Shown in pieces: positions 20,415 through 29,383 of a stretch of 64,000 nucleotides of DNA (positions are counted from its first letter, which is position 1; each line of letters opens with the position of its first letter). The notes beneath the pieces were generated by a model that worked only from the letters and a program-made list of their open reading frames with translations, was not told where the DNA came from and searched no databases. Source of the DNA: Lysobacteraceae bacterium 2PB (GTDB lineage Bacteria; Pseudomonadota; Gammaproteobacteria; Xanthomonadales; Xanthomonadaceae); NCBI GenBank assembly GCA_005502915.1, contig SCMT01000002.1:62001-126000 (forward strand), in the 5' to 3' direction. The translations under genes and the position numbers were made by a program.

Positions 20415-23309
20415 ATGTCCCTCGCCCGCTCCGCCAAGCCGGCATCCAAGACCGGCACCCGTTCGTTCCGTGCCGGCCTGCTCGCCTTCGCGCTCGCCAC
20501 CGCCCTCGGCGGCACCGCCTCGCTGATGTCCGCCCCGGCCCTGGCCAAGACCGCCGCCGGCCCGCGCGTCGACATCCCCTACGAAACCTTCACCCTGCCC
20601 AACGGCCTGCGCGTGGTGGTCCATACCGACCGCAAGGCCCCGATCGTGGCGGTGAACGTCTGGTACCACGTGGGCAGCAAGGACGAGCCGGAAGGGCGCA
20701 GCGGTTTCGCGCACCTGTTCGAACACCTGATGTTCAACGGTTCCGAGAACCACCCGGGCGAGTTCTTCGAGCCCTTCGAGCTGGTCGGCGCGACCGACCA
20801 GAACGGCACCACCAACCAGGACCGCACCAACTATTTCCAGAACGTGCCGACCACCGCGCTGGACATGGCGCTGTGGATGGAGTCCGACCGCATGGGCCAC
20901 CTGCTCGGCGCGATCGACCAGAAGACCCTGGACGAGCAGCGTGGTGTGGTCCAGAACGAGAAGCGCCAGGGCGAGAACCAGCCCTACGGCCAGGTCTGGG
21001 ACCTCCTCGGCAAGGCGATGTACCCCAAGACCCATCCCTACGGCCACAGCGTCATCGGCTCGATGGCCGATCTCAACGCGGCCTCGCTGGATGACGTGAA
21101 GACCTGGTTCCGTGCCTGGTACGGCCCGAACAACGCCGTGCTGGTGCTGGCCGGCGACATCGACCTCGCCACCGCGAAGGAAAAGGTCACCAAGTACTTC
21201 GGCCACATCCCGGCCGGCCCGACCATGGCCCAGCCCAAGGTCGACGTGTCGCCGCTGAAGGCCGATTCGCGCGCCACCCTTACGGACAAGGTGCCGCAGA
21301 CCCGCATCTACCGCGTCTGGAACGTGGCCCAGGCCGGTACCGTCGACATCGACCGCCTGTCGCTGTTCGCGCAGGTGCTCGGCGGCAGCCGCGCCTCGCG
21401 CCTGGACCAGCGCCTGTTCTTCAACGACAAGCTGGTCGACAGCATCTCGGCCAGCGCCGATTACTCGCAGCTCAGCTCCAACTTCCTGATCGTCGCGACC
21501 GTGAAGAAGGGCGTGGACCCGGCGAAGGTCGAGGCCGCGATCGACGAGGAGCTGAAGAAGCTGCTCGCCGAAGGCCCGACCCAGGTCGAACTCGACCAGG
21601 CCCGCGCCGTCGTCGAAGCCGGCTTCATCCGCGGCGTCGAGCGCATCGGCGGCTTCGGCGGCAAGGCCGACGTGCTGGCCGAGTGCACCGTCTACACGGG
21701 CAACCCCGGTTGTTTCCGCACCAGCCTCCGGACCATCGAGACCGCCACGGCGGCGCAGGTGAAGGCTGTCGGCAATACCTGGCTGGGCACCGGCAAGGGC
21801 AGCCACACGCTCACCGTCGTCCCGGGCGAGCGCACCCCGCTGGCCGAAGACCCGGCGGCCACGCCCAAGCCCTTCGCCCTGCCTGCGGTCGACAGGAAGT
21901 ACCGCACGGTCGAGACCGGCGTCGACCGCTCGAAGGGCGTGCAGGTGCCCAGCGAATTCCCCGACCTGAAATTCCCCTCGCTGCAGCGCGCCACGCTGAA
22001 GAACGGCACGCAGGTGATCCTCGCCGAGCGCCCCGGCGTGCCGGTGGTGCAGATGAGCTATCTCTTCGGTGGCGGCTACGTCGCAGACCAGGGCGGCAAG
22101 CTCGGCACCTCGGGCTTCGCCATGGGCATGCTCGATGAGGGCGCCGGCGAGTACGACGCCATCGCCTTCGGGAACCGCGCCGAAGTGCTGGGCGCCAACC
22201 TCGGCGCCGGCGCCAGCCTCGACGGCACCAACGCCGGCCTGTCCGCACTGAAAAAGAACCTCGACGCCTCGGTCGCGCTGTTCGCCGACATGCTGCGCCG
22301 TCCGCGTTTCGACCAGGCCGAGATGGACCGCGTGAAGGCGACCTGGATCGCCGGCATCGCCCAGGAAAAGGCCCGCCCCAACGGCGCCGCGATGCGCGTC
22401 CTGCCGCCGCTGCTCTACGGCGAAGGTCATCCCTACGCCATCCCGTTCAGCGGCACCGGCACCGAGGCTTCGATCGCCTCGCTGACCGCCGCCGACCTGC
22501 GCGCCTACCACGCGCGCTGGGTGCGTCCGGAAGGTGCCACGCTGGTCGTCGTCGGCGACACCACGCTCGCCGAGATCGTCCCGGTGCTGGAAAAGCACTT
22601 CGGCGACTGGAAGGGCGAGGGCGAGGGCCGCAGCAATGCCGCCATCCCGTCCGTGGCCCTGCCGAAGAAGCCCCGCGTGTTCCTGATCGACCAGCCCGGC
22701 GCGGTGCAGGCCAACATCTACGTCGGCCAGCTCGCCCCGTCCAGCAAGGACCCGGGCGCGGTGAAGTTCGATATCGCCAATTCGGTGCTCGGCGGCGAGT
22801 TCTCCTCGCGCCTGAACATGAACCTGCGCGAGGACAAGCACTGGGCCTACGGCTCGTACAGCTCGGCCAGCAGCGCGCTCGGCCAGCGTCCGTGGATGGC
22901 CTTCGCCGCGGTGCAGATCGACAAGACCGCCGATTCGCTGAAGGAACTGCGTCGCGAGATCAGCGAGTACGCCACCGGCAAGGCGCCGCCGAAGCCGGAG
23001 GAAGTGGCGAAGATCCAGGCCACCGAGATCCGCGGCCTGCCGGGTTCGTACGAGACCGCCAGCGCCGTGCTCGGCACCCTGAGCGGCATCGTCCGCTTCG
23101 GCCGTCCCGACGACTACGTCTTCCAGCGCAAGGCCGAGATCGAGGGCCTGACCGTGGACCAGATCAAGGCCGCCGCGGCGACGATCGACCCCGAGGCCCT
23201 GACCTGGGTGGTGGTCGGCGACCTGAAGCAGATCGAGAAGCCGGTCCGCGACCTGAAGTTCGGCGAAGTGACCATCGTCGATGCCGACGGCCGCCCGGTG
23301 AAGAAGTAA
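20415..23309 (+). CDS. Periplasmic M16 (pitrilysin-family) zinc metallopeptidase
   Basis: Protein of 964 residues with a long signal peptide (about 1-45, ending ALA before KTAAG). It has two tandem M16 halves. The first half carries the inverted zinc motif HLFEH (H100, E103, H104) and the distal glutamate region; the second half (from about residue 520) lacks it and serves as the closing half of the chamber. M16B family enzymes of this size degrade short unfolded peptides. Full length and all catalytic residues are present. A paralogue lies at 47267-50074. The start at 20415 follows CAGGAG. Two hairpins after the gene probably end its transcript. Confidence 0.93.
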   Translation: MSLARSAKPASKTGTRSFRAGLLAFALATALGGTASLMSAPALAKTAAGPRVDIPYETFTLPNGLRVVVHTDRKAPIVAVNVWYHVGSKDEPEGRSGFAHLFEHLMFNGSENHPGEFFEPFELVGATDQNGTTNQDRTNYFQNVPTTALDMALWMESDRMGHLLGAIDQKTLDEQRGVVQNEKRQGENQPYGQVWDLLGKAMYPKTHPYGHSVIGSMADLNAASLDDVKTWFRAWYGPNNAVLVLAGDIDLATAKEKVTKYFGHIPAGPTMAQPKVDVSPLKADSRATLTDKVPQTRIYRVWNVAQAGTVDIDRLSLFAQVLGGSRASRLDQRLFFNDKLVDSISASADYSQLSSNFLIVATVKKGVDPAKVEAAIDEELKKLLAEGPTQVELDQARAVVEAGFIRGVERIGGFGGKADVLAECTVYTGNPGCFRTSLRTIETATAAQVKAVGNTWLGTGKGSHTLTVVPGERTPLAEDPAATPKPFALPAVDRKYRTVETGVDRSKGVQVPSEFPDLKFPSLQRATLKNGTQVILAERPGVPVVQMSYLFGGGYVADQGGKLGTSGFAMGMLDEGAGEYDAIAFGNRAEVLGANLGAGASLDGTNAGLSALKKNLDASVALFADMLRRPRFDQAEMDRVKATWIAGIAQEKARPNGAAMRVLPPLLYGEGHPYAIPFSGTGTEASIASLTAADLRAYHARWVRPEGATLVVVGDTTLAEIVPVLEKHFGDWKGEGEGRSNAAIPSVALPKKPRVFLIDQPGAVQANIYVGQLAPSSKDPGAVKFDIANSVLGGEFSSRLNMNLREDKHWAYGSYSSASSALGQRPWMAFAAVQIDKTADSLKELRREISEYATGKAPPKPEEVAKIQATEIRGLPGSYETASAVLGTLSGIVRFGRPDDYVFQRKAEIEGLTVDQIKAAAATIDPEALTWVVVGDLKQIEKPVRDLKFGEVTIVDADGRPVKK

Positions 23310-23320
23310 GCCTCGACGAT

Positions 23321-23385
23321 CCGGGCGACCGTCGCCCGGCCGTTGTTGTCGCGTTGTTCCGATGCCCGCCATCATGGCGGGCATC
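23321..23385 (+). terminator. Two hairpins downstream of the M16 peptidase
   Basis: CCGGGCGA/TCGCCCGG (23321-23339) is followed by a T-rich stretch, and GATGCCCGCC/GGCGGGCATC (23361-23385, 5-base loop) by GCGTTT. Either or both may act as a factor-independent terminator; neither has a long T tract. Confidence 0.55.
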
Positions 23386-23414
23386 GCGTTTCCGCCGCCT
23401 GTCCGGAGTTTCCG

Positions 23415-23744
23415 ATGTCCCTGTTCCGTGCGTCGTGCCGTGCCTCTTCGATCCTCTCCCTCGGCCTGCTCCTCGGCGGCTGCACCTGGGTGCACATGGC
23501 CCCTGGCGCCAGCCAGGTCAGGGTCCTGGCCCAGGCGCCGTCGGGCTGCGAGAAGCGGGGCGAGGTCGAAGTCTCGGTGAAGGACAGCCTCGGCCCCTAC
23601 GAGCGCAATCCGCTCCGCGTCCGTGACGAGCTGGAGACCCTGGCCCGCAACGAGGCCCCCGGCATCGGCGCCGACACCGTCCACCCGCTCGCCCCGCCGG
23701 CCGACGGCGCCCAGCGCTTCGCGGCCTGGCGCTGCCGGAAATAG
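23415..23744 (+). CDS. DUF4156-like lipoprotein
   Basis: Protein of 109 residues. A lipoprotein signal peptide with lipobox LLGGC makes the cysteine the lipidated residue; the following residues TW give no inner-membrane retention signal, so an outer-membrane location is likely. The mature part (VRVLAQAPSGCEKRGEVEVSV, then LETLARNEAPGIGADTVHPL, then a C-terminal FAAWRC) has the layout of DUF4156/YiiG-type small lipoproteins with two conserved cysteines that probably form a disulfide. Function unknown. The ATG at 23415 is used because it starts the signal peptide. Confidence 0.8.
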   Translation: MSLFRASCRASSILSLGLLLGGCTWVHMAPGASQVRVLAQAPSGCEKRGEVEVSVKDSLGPYERNPLRVRDELETLARNEAPGIGADTVHPLAPPADGAQRFAAWRCRK

Positions 23745-23891
23745 GCGCTCCCGGCCTCCTTCGGCTTGCTTTCCGGGGCGAAATCCGCTGCCGGTGGCCA
23801 AAAATGCGACAGCTGGAGCCTTTTTTGCATGCGCCCGGGTATCGAAGGCGGTAACCTATACGGTTCCTGACTGTCTCATGGCCCTTCGCCC

Positions 23892-24908
23892 ATGCTGTTC
23901 CAACACGTCGCCATCGCCGGCCTGGCCCACATCGACGCTCCGCGTCAGCTCACCAGTGCCGAGATCAACGCCCGTCTCAAGCCGACTCTGGATCGCCTCG
24001 GCATCAAGGCCAATGTCCTGGAAGACGTCGCCGGCATCCACGCCCGTCGCCTCTGGGACGACGATGTCCAGGCCTCCGACGCCGCGACCCTTGCGGGCGT
24101 GAAGGCGCTGGCCGACGCCGGCATCGACCCCTCGCGGATCGGCCTGCTGGTCAACACCTCGGTCAGCCGCGACTACCTGGAGCCGTCCACGGCCAGCATC
24201 GTCAGCGGCAACCTCGGCCTGCCCGACACCTGCCAGAACTTCGACGTCGCCAATGCCTGCCTCGCCTTCCTCAACGGCATGGACATCGCCAGCCGCATGA
24301 TCGAGCGCGGCGAGATCGACTACGCCCTGATCGTCGACGGCGAGACCGCGAACCTCGCCTACGAGAAGACCATCGAGCGCATGACCCGCCCGGATGCGAC
24401 CGAGGAAGAGTTCCGCAACGAGATGGCGACCCTGACCCTGGGCTGCGGCGCCGCCGCCATGGTCCTGGCCCGCGCCGAGCTGGCCCCGGGCGCGCCGCGC
24501 TACCGCGGCGGCGTCACCCGCGCCGCCACGCAGTGGAACACCCTCTGCCGCGGCAATCTCGACCGCATGGTCACCGACACCAAGATGCTGCTCACCGAAG
24601 GCCTGAAGCTGGCGCAGAAGACCTTCATCGCCGCCAAGCAGGCGCTGGGCTGGGCCGTCGACGAGATGGACGAATTCGTCATCCACCAGGTCAGCAAGGT
24701 CCACACCCAGGCCTTCATCCAGGCCTTCGGCATCGACCCCAAGAAGGTCCTGACCATCTTCGGCGAGCACGGCAACATCGGCCCGGCCTCGGTGCCGATC
24801 GTGCTGAGCAAGCTGCGCGAGATGGGCCGCTTGAAGAAGGGCGACCGCGTCGCCCTGCTCGGCATCGGCTCCGGCCTGAACTGCTCGATGGCGGAAGTCG
24901 TCTGGTAA
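23892..24908 (+). CDS. oleA: OleA: acyl-CoA head-to-head condensing enzyme of olefin biosynthesis
   Basis: Protein of 338 residues of the thiolase superfamily. OleA joins two long-chain acyl-CoAs by non-decarboxylative Claisen condensation to a 2-alkyl-3-ketoacid, the first step to long-chain olefins. The catalytic cysteine is C123 in NACLAF, with H265 in VIHQVS and N295 in HGNIGPAS; the glutamate typical of OleA, which distinguishes it from FabH, is E97 in DYLEPS. These positions match the published Xanthomonas campestris set (143, 285, 315, 117) with a constant offset of 20. The other pathway genes (oleB, oleC, oleD) are 10, 12 and 19 kb downstream on the same strand. A strong terminator follows, so oleA is transcribed apart from them. 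Confidence 0.96.
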   Translation: MLFQHVAIAGLAHIDAPRQLTSAEINARLKPTLDRLGIKANVLEDVAGIHARRLWDDDVQASDAATLAGVKALADAGIDPSRIGLLVNTSVSRDYLEPSTASIVSGNLGLPDTCQNFDVANACLAFLNGMDIASRMIERGEIDYALIVDGETANLAYEKTIERMTRPDATEEEFRNEMATLTLGCGAAAMVLARAELAPGAPRYRGGVTRAATQWNTLCRGNLDRMVTDTKMLLTEGLKLAQKTFIAAKQALGWAVDEMDEFVIHQVSKVHTQAFIQAFGIDPKKVLTIFGEHGNIGPASVPIVLSKLREMGRLKKGDRVALLGIGSGLNCSMAEVVW

Positions 24909-24942
24909 GACGACCACCGCCCAGTTCCACGCGACACCCGAA

Positions 24943-24969
24943 ACCCCGGCCTCCGTGCCGGGGTTTTTG
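24943..24969 (+). terminator. Factor-independent terminator after oleA
   Basis: ACCCCGGC (24943-24950) pairs with GCCGGGGT (24957-24964) across a 6-base loop and is followed by TTTTGTTT. It lies about 35 bases after the oleA stop and separates oleA from the next operon. Confidence 0.88.
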
Positions 24970-25018
24970 TTTGCCCCCGTCCGTGGTCCCGGTTGTGGGC
25001 TGCCGCTCGTCCGGAATA

Positions 25019-25062
25019 TCACATGTGATGGATTGACATGCATCACATGTGACATTCATGAT
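25019..25062 (+). promoter_or_regulatory. Promoter with twin palindromic operators for the PspA/flotillin operon
   Basis: Two identical perfect palindromes TCACATGTGA lie at 25019-25028 and 25043-25052. Between them is a consensus -35 box TTGACA (25033-25038), and 18 bases further a -10-like CATGAT (25057-25062). The second palindrome fills the spacer, so a bound protein would block RNA polymerase. The predicted transcription start falls about 25068-25070, on top of the ATG at 25069, so a leaderless message is possible; no ribosome binding site is visible before that ATG. Confidence 0.65.
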
Positions 25063-25068
25063 CGGTCC

Positions 25069-25698
25069 ATGGAACGCCGCAGCTCCGCCTTCTACCAGCG
25101 CCGACACCGCGATCGACTGCGCGAGCAGGGGCTGGTGAAGAAGGAGCTGTGGGTGTTGCCCGAGTACGCCGACGAACTGGCGGCGGTCGAACGACGGATG
25201 CGCCAGCCCCGAGAGGCGGCATCCGTGGCGGCGATGCGGACCGAAGAAGGGGGAGCGATGCCCGACAAGACCCTGTGGACAGCGACGGCCCTGTGCGACG
25301 CCCTGGCCGCCAGCGACCGCGTACGCCTGGGCGCGATCAGCGTCGAACTGATCGAGGGCGCCGAGCCCGGCCTGTACCTGACCATGCACGACTACGGCGA
25401 CCTGCCGCTGTACATGGCGGTGGTCGGCCGGCAGATCGTGGTCGAGGCGATGCTCTGGCCGGTGTCGCAGGTCCGCGATCCGGTCGGCTTCAACGAGGAA
25501 CTGCTGCGCACCCACAAACTGTTCCCGCTGTCGACGCTGGGCATCGAAACCATCGACGGCGAAGCGGTCTACATCATGTTCGGCGCGCTCAGTTCCGCGT
25601 CCTCGCTCGCCGACGTGCTGTTCGAGGCCGAAACCCTGGCCGACAACGTCATCCGCGCCACCGAAGCCTACGAATGGCACCTGCGGGAGGCCGCGTGA
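25069..25698 (+). CDS. YjfI/DUF2170-family protein with basic N-terminal domain
   Basis: Protein of 209 residues, first gene of the operon. Residues about 65-209 match the DUF2170 (E. coli YjfI) domain, which is of unknown function and is usually encoded next to a PspA homologue. Residues 1-50 form an extra basic segment (RRSSAFYQRRHRDRLREQG, then KKELWVLPEYADELAAVERR) that looks like a small DNA-binding domain of ribbon-helix-helix type; this is inference. If so, the twin palindromes directly upstream would be its own operator. An internal ATG at 25258 with a strong ribosome binding site (GAAGGGGGAG) would give the DUF2170 part alone. The stop overlaps the next gene by 4 bases (GTGA). Confidence 0.78.
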   Translation: MERRSSAFYQRRHRDRLREQGLVKKELWVLPEYADELAAVERRMRQPREAASVAAMRTEEGGAMPDKTLWTATALCDALAASDRVRLGAISVELIEGAEPGLYLTMHDYGDLPLYMAVVGRQIVVEAMLWPVSQVRDPVGFNEELLRTHKLFPLSTLGIETIDGEAVYIMFGALSSASSLADVLFEAETLADNVIRATEAYEWHLREAA

Positions 25699-26456
25699 GC
25701 ACGAAGCCGCAGGGGCGCCGCAAGGCGCAGCCGCAAGACGATGCCAGCGCCGCGCCGGAGCCCTCCGCACTGTGGCGACGCCTGGTCACCGCCGTGCGCG
25801 GCGGCGTCACCGGGCTGGGCGAAGCGATCGCCGACAGCCAGGCGCTGCGCATCCTCGACGAGGAAATCCGCGACAACGATGCCGAGCTGCGCCGCGTACG
25901 CACGACGCTGGCCGAGACCATGGCGCGCTGCAAGGTCGCGCAGGAACGGCTGGCGGCAGCGAACGCGAAGCTCGCCGAGTACGAAGGCTATGCGCTGAAG
26001 GCGCTGAAGTCGGGCGAAGAGCAACTGGCGCGCGACCTCGCGGGACACATCGCCCTGCTCGAGATCGAGCGTGACGGACATGCGCGCCAGGTCGGCGAAC
26101 TGACCGAGGGCGTCGCGCATCTGCGCAAGGTCGCGGCGCAGTTCGAGGCGACCATCGGCCGCCTCAAGCAGCAGGTCGACACCGTGCGCGCCACCGAGAC
26201 CGTGCAGCGTGCGCAGGCGGCGATGGCATCGCGTCGACGCGATTCGGACGGGCGCGTGCGCACTGCGCTCGATTCGCTGGAGCGGATCAAGCGGCGCCAG
26301 GCCGAACGCGACATCCGGCTGGATGCCGCCAGGATCGAGGACGGCGAGGCGCTCGATGCCTCGCTGGAGGCGCGGCTGCGACGCGCCGGCATCATCGCGG
26401 AGGAAGACCGTACCGAGGCGGTGCTGTCGCGCCTGAAGGATCGCCGCGACGAATGA
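25695..26456 (+). CDS. PspA/IM30-family membrane-stress protein
   Basis: Protein of 253 residues from a GTG start that overlaps the previous stop. After a polar 25-residue lead, an amphipathic helix (ALWRRLVTAVRGGVTGLGEAI) can bind membrane surfaces; then come the long coiled-coil helices of PspA/IM30 (about 45-215), with ALKSGEEQLARDLAGHIALLE and RVRTALDSLERIKRRQAERD. PspA proteins are bacterial members of the ESCRT-III superfamily and assemble on damaged inner membrane. The closest arrangement I know is YjfJ next to YjfI in enterobacteria. There is no PspF, PspB or PspC nearby, so it is not the classical psp operon. The gene lies upstream of a YqiJ/flotillin pair. Confidence 0.9.
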   Translation: MSTKPQGRRKAQPQDDASAAPEPSALWRRLVTAVRGGVTGLGEAIADSQALRILDEEIRDNDAELRRVRTTLAETMARCKVAQERLAAANAKLAEYEGYALKALKSGEEQLARDLAGHIALLEIERDGHARQVGELTEGVAHLRKVAAQFEATIGRLKQQVDTVRATETVQRAQAAMASRRRDSDGRVRTALDSLERIKRRQAERDIRLDAARIEDGEALDASLEARLRRAGIIAEEDRTEAVLSRLKDRRDE

Positions 26457-26529
26457 CGACGAAGGCGTGCGTGGAGAAGGATATGGGGCGGCTGGCGCCG
26501 GATGGCGCCGCAACGAAAGGGGAGGCGGA

Positions 26530-27225
26530 ATGGAAGTGTTCCTGAGGGTCGTGACATCGTTCCCGACCGTTGTGTACAGCGTGCTGCTGCTGGTGGTGAC
26601 CGTGCACTGGCTGCTGTCGGCGCTGGGGATCCTCGAACTGGATGCGCTCGACGGTCTGCTGCCGGACGACATCGGCACGGATGGCCTGCATGGCGCGCAT
26701 GGGGCACATGGCGCCGATGGCACGCATGGCTCGCATGGCGACCACGGCAGTTTCGGCGGTTTCCTGATGAAGTTCGGCCTTCATGGCGTGCCGGTGATGG
26801 TGGTCTTCACGATCATCGCCATCGTCGGCTGGTCGTTCTGCTTTCTGGTCGATCTGCACGTGATCGGCGCGATGCCCGAAGGCATCGGTGCGACGCTGGC
26901 CGGGGTCGCGACGATGATCGGCGGCCTGCTGCTGTCGATCCCGGTCGGACGCATGGTCCTGGCCCCGGTGCGTCGCCTCCTGCGCCGCTACGAACCGGTG
27001 ACCCAGCGTCCGCTGCTCGGCCGCTATGCCGAAGTGCGCAGCCCGGAGATCACGCAGACGCACGGCACCGCCTGGGTCGACGATGGTGGCGCCGGGTTGA
27101 TCCTGCAGGTGCGCTGCGACGTGCCCGGCCGTTTCGTCCGCGGTGATCGCGTCGTGCTGATCGAGTACCTGGACGAGCAGAACGCCTACCGCGTGACGTC
27201 GCCTGCGGAATTCGAAGAGATATGA
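26530..27225 (+). CDS. yqiJ: YqiJ-like inner-membrane protein with His/Gly-rich loop
   Basis: Protein of 231 residues that usually pairs with a YqiK flotillin. It has three to four hydrophobic helices (about 10-35, 87-112, 118-145) and a C-terminal OB-like beta domain (about 160-231), the layout of NfeD/YqiJ proteins that work with SPFH proteins at the membrane. The first loop is striking: residues about 54-75 read as repeats of HG separated by one to three residues, with six histidines, which could bind metal ions. The ATG at 26530 follows AAAGGGGAGGCGGA, a strong ribosome binding site. It lies 76 bases before the flotillin gene. Confidence 0.85.
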   Translation: MEVFLRVVTSFPTVVYSVLLLVVTVHWLLSALGILELDALDGLLPDDIGTDGLHGAHGAHGADGTHGSHGDHGSFGGFLMKFGLHGVPVMVVFTIIAIVGWSFCFLVDLHVIGAMPEGIGATLAGVATMIGGLLLSIPVGRMVLAPVRRLLRRYEPVTQRPLLGRYAEVRSPEITQTHGTAWVDDGGAGLILQVRCDVPGRFVRGDRVVLIEYLDEQNAYRVTSPAEFEEI

Positions 27226-27301
27226 CACCCAGTCCGCAAGTCGTAATTCTGCGGGCCATCCATGCAACGAATAATGTGATGAAAGATCAGGAGAAAACGC
27301 A

Positions 27302-29290
27302 ATGAACGAACTGGGTCCGAACCTCATAGGGCTGCTGACGATCACGGGCGTCATCATCGTGATGCTGCTCGGCATCGTCGGCCTGTTCAAGGCCTTCTAC
27401 ATCAAGGTGCCGCAGGGCACCGCGCTGATCGTCAACGACATGTCATCGACGCCGAAGGTGCATTTCACCGGCGCGCTGGTCTATCCGGTGATCTACAAGA
27501 AGGAGTTCATGCGGATCTCGCTGATCACCCTCGAAGTGGATCGTCGCGGCAAGGACGGCCTGATCTGCCAGGACAACATGCGCGCCGACATCACCGTCGC
27601 CTTCTACCTGCGCGTCAACGAGACCGCGCAGGACGTGCTGAAGGTCGCCAAGGCGATCGGCGTGGACCGCGCGTCCGACAAGGTCGCGGTCAACGAACTG
27701 TTCAATGCCAAGTTCTCCGAAGCACTGAAGACCGTGGGCAAGCAGATCGACTTCGTGAAGCTGTTCGAGAACCGCCAGGAATTCCGCGACCGCATCATCC
27801 AGGTGATCGGCAACGATCTCAATGGCTACGTGCTGGAGGACGTCGCGATCGACTATCTGGAGCAGACGCCGAAGTCCTCGCTCGACCCGAGCAACATCCT
27901 CGACGCCGAGGGCATCCGCAAGATCACCGAACTCACCGCCGCGCAGAACGTCATCACCAACGAACTGGCGCGCAACGAGGAGCTGGCGATCACCAAGAAG
28001 AACGTCGAGACCCGCGAGGCGATGCTCGCGCTGGAACGCCAGCAGGCCGATGCCGAGGCCCGGCAGAAGCGCGAGATCGCCACGATCCGTGCGCGCGAGG
28101 AAGCCGAGACCCTGAAGGTCCAGGAAGAGGAGCGGCTGAAGGCCGAGCAGGCGCGCATCGCGACGCAGGAGCAGCTCGACATCCGCGAGCAGAACCGTCT
28201 GCGCGAGGTGGAAGTCGCGGAGCAGAACCGCCAGCGCGCCGTGGTCATCGAGGTCGAGAAGGTCAATCGCGCCAAGGAGCTGGAGATCGTCTCCCGCGAA
28301 CGCGAGGTCGAACTGCAGAAAATCGACAAGGAGAAGGCGCTGGAACTGCAGCGCAAGGACATCGCCAATGTCGTCCGCGAACGCATCGCGGTGGACAAGA
28401 CCGTGGCGATGGAGCAGGAGCGCATCAAGGAAGTCCGCGAAGTCTCCGAAGCGGACCGGAAGAAGCAGGTGACCATCCTCGCCGCGCAGGCCAAGGCCGA
28501 GGAAGAGCTGGTCCGTCAGGTCAAGCAGGCCGAGGCCGACGAGCAGGCGTCCAAGCACAGGGCGGTGGAACTGACCGTGATCGCGCAGGCCGAACTCGAA
28601 GCCGCCGCGAAGCAGGCGGAGGCGAAGAAGCGCATGGCCGAGGGCATCGAGGCCGAGCGCGCCGCGCCGGGCCTGGCCGATGCGCGCGTGCGCGAGATCA
28701 CCGCCGCCGCGCTGGAGAAGGAAGGCTTGGCGAAGGCCCGCGTGGTCGCCGAAACCCTGGCCGCCGAAGCGCGCGGCACGCAGGAGAAGGGCCTGGCCGA
28801 AGCGAAGGTGCTGGAAGAGAACCTCGCGGCGAAGGCGCGGGGCGAAACCCAGCTCGGCGAAGCGCAGGCCAAGGTCACCAAGGATGTCGGTTTCAGCGAA
28901 GCCGAGGTCATGCGCCACAAGTACAGCTCCGAGGCCGAAGGCCTGACCGAGAAGTTCGGCGCGCTGGGTTCGCTCAGCGACCAGGCACGCGCGCACGAAG
29001 AGTTCCGCATGCAGCTGGAGAAGAACTTCGAGCAGGCGCTGGCTTCGATCGAGGCGAACAAGGAGATCGCGCGCGAGCAGGCCGAGGTGCTGTCCACCGC
29101 GCTGGCCAAGGCGAACATCGACATCGTCGGCGGCGAAGGCGCGTTCTTCGACTCCTTCGCCAAGGCGCTCTCGGTCGGCAAGGCCGTGGAAGGTGTCGCC
29201 GGCAAGAGCCCGATCGTGCAGGAAGTGCTGCAGAAGCTGCTGTCGATGCAGGTCGGCGGCAAGAAGCAGGCCGAAGCCGAACAGGCTTGA
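27302..29290 (+). CDS. yqiK: YqiK-type flotillin (SPFH/band-7 protein)
   Basis: Protein of 662 residues. One N-terminal membrane helix (about 8-30) is followed by an SPFH/band-7 domain (about 35-215) and a very long coiled coil rich in E, A, K, Q and R (about 225-560) with the EA-repeat pattern of flotillins, ending in a short C-terminal helix. Flotillins oligomerise on ordered membrane patches and scaffold other proteins. The E. coli YqiK is about 100 residues shorter, the difference being in the coiled coil. AGGAG precedes the ATG at 27302. It stands between the YqiJ-like gene and the giant AAA ATPase gene, suggesting a common membrane complex. Confidence 0.95.
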   Translation: MNELGPNLIGLLTITGVIIVMLLGIVGLFKAFYIKVPQGTALIVNDMSSTPKVHFTGALVYPVIYKKEFMRISLITLEVDRRGKDGLICQDNMRADITVAFYLRVNETAQDVLKVAKAIGVDRASDKVAVNELFNAKFSEALKTVGKQIDFVKLFENRQEFRDRIIQVIGNDLNGYVLEDVAIDYLEQTPKSSLDPSNILDAEGIRKITELTAAQNVITNELARNEELAITKKNVETREAMLALERQQADAEARQKREIATIRAREEAETLKVQEEERLKAEQARIATQEQLDIREQNRLREVEVAEQNRQRAVVIEVEKVNRAKELEIVSREREVELQKIDKEKALELQRKDIANVVRERIAVDKTVAMEQERIKEVREVSEADRKKQVTILAAQAKAEEELVRQVKQAEADEQASKHRAVELTVIAQAELEAAAKQAEAKKRMAEGIEAERAAPGLADARVREITAAALEKEGLAKARVVAETLAAEARGTQEKGLAEAKVLEENLAAKARGETQLGEAQAKVTKDVGFSEAEVMRHKYSSEAEGLTEKFGALGSLSDQARAHEEFRMQLEKNFEQALASIEANKEIAREQAEVLSTALAKANIDIVGGEGAFFDSFAKALSVGKAVEGVAGKSPIVQEVLQKLLSMQVGGKKQAEAEQA

Positions 29291-29383
29291 GCCGGCGCCA
29301 TGACGCCCCTTGCGGAAGGCAGGGGCGTCGCGGCGATGCAGGGCCTGCGCATGCGGGCGGTTGAGAGACGAGGATAGAACGCG

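Noticed and set aside
20394-23801. Open minus-strand frame of about 1135 codons opposite the M16 peptidase
   Set aside because: Shadow frame of a gene with clear signal peptide and catalytic motifs; no homology-like features of its own.
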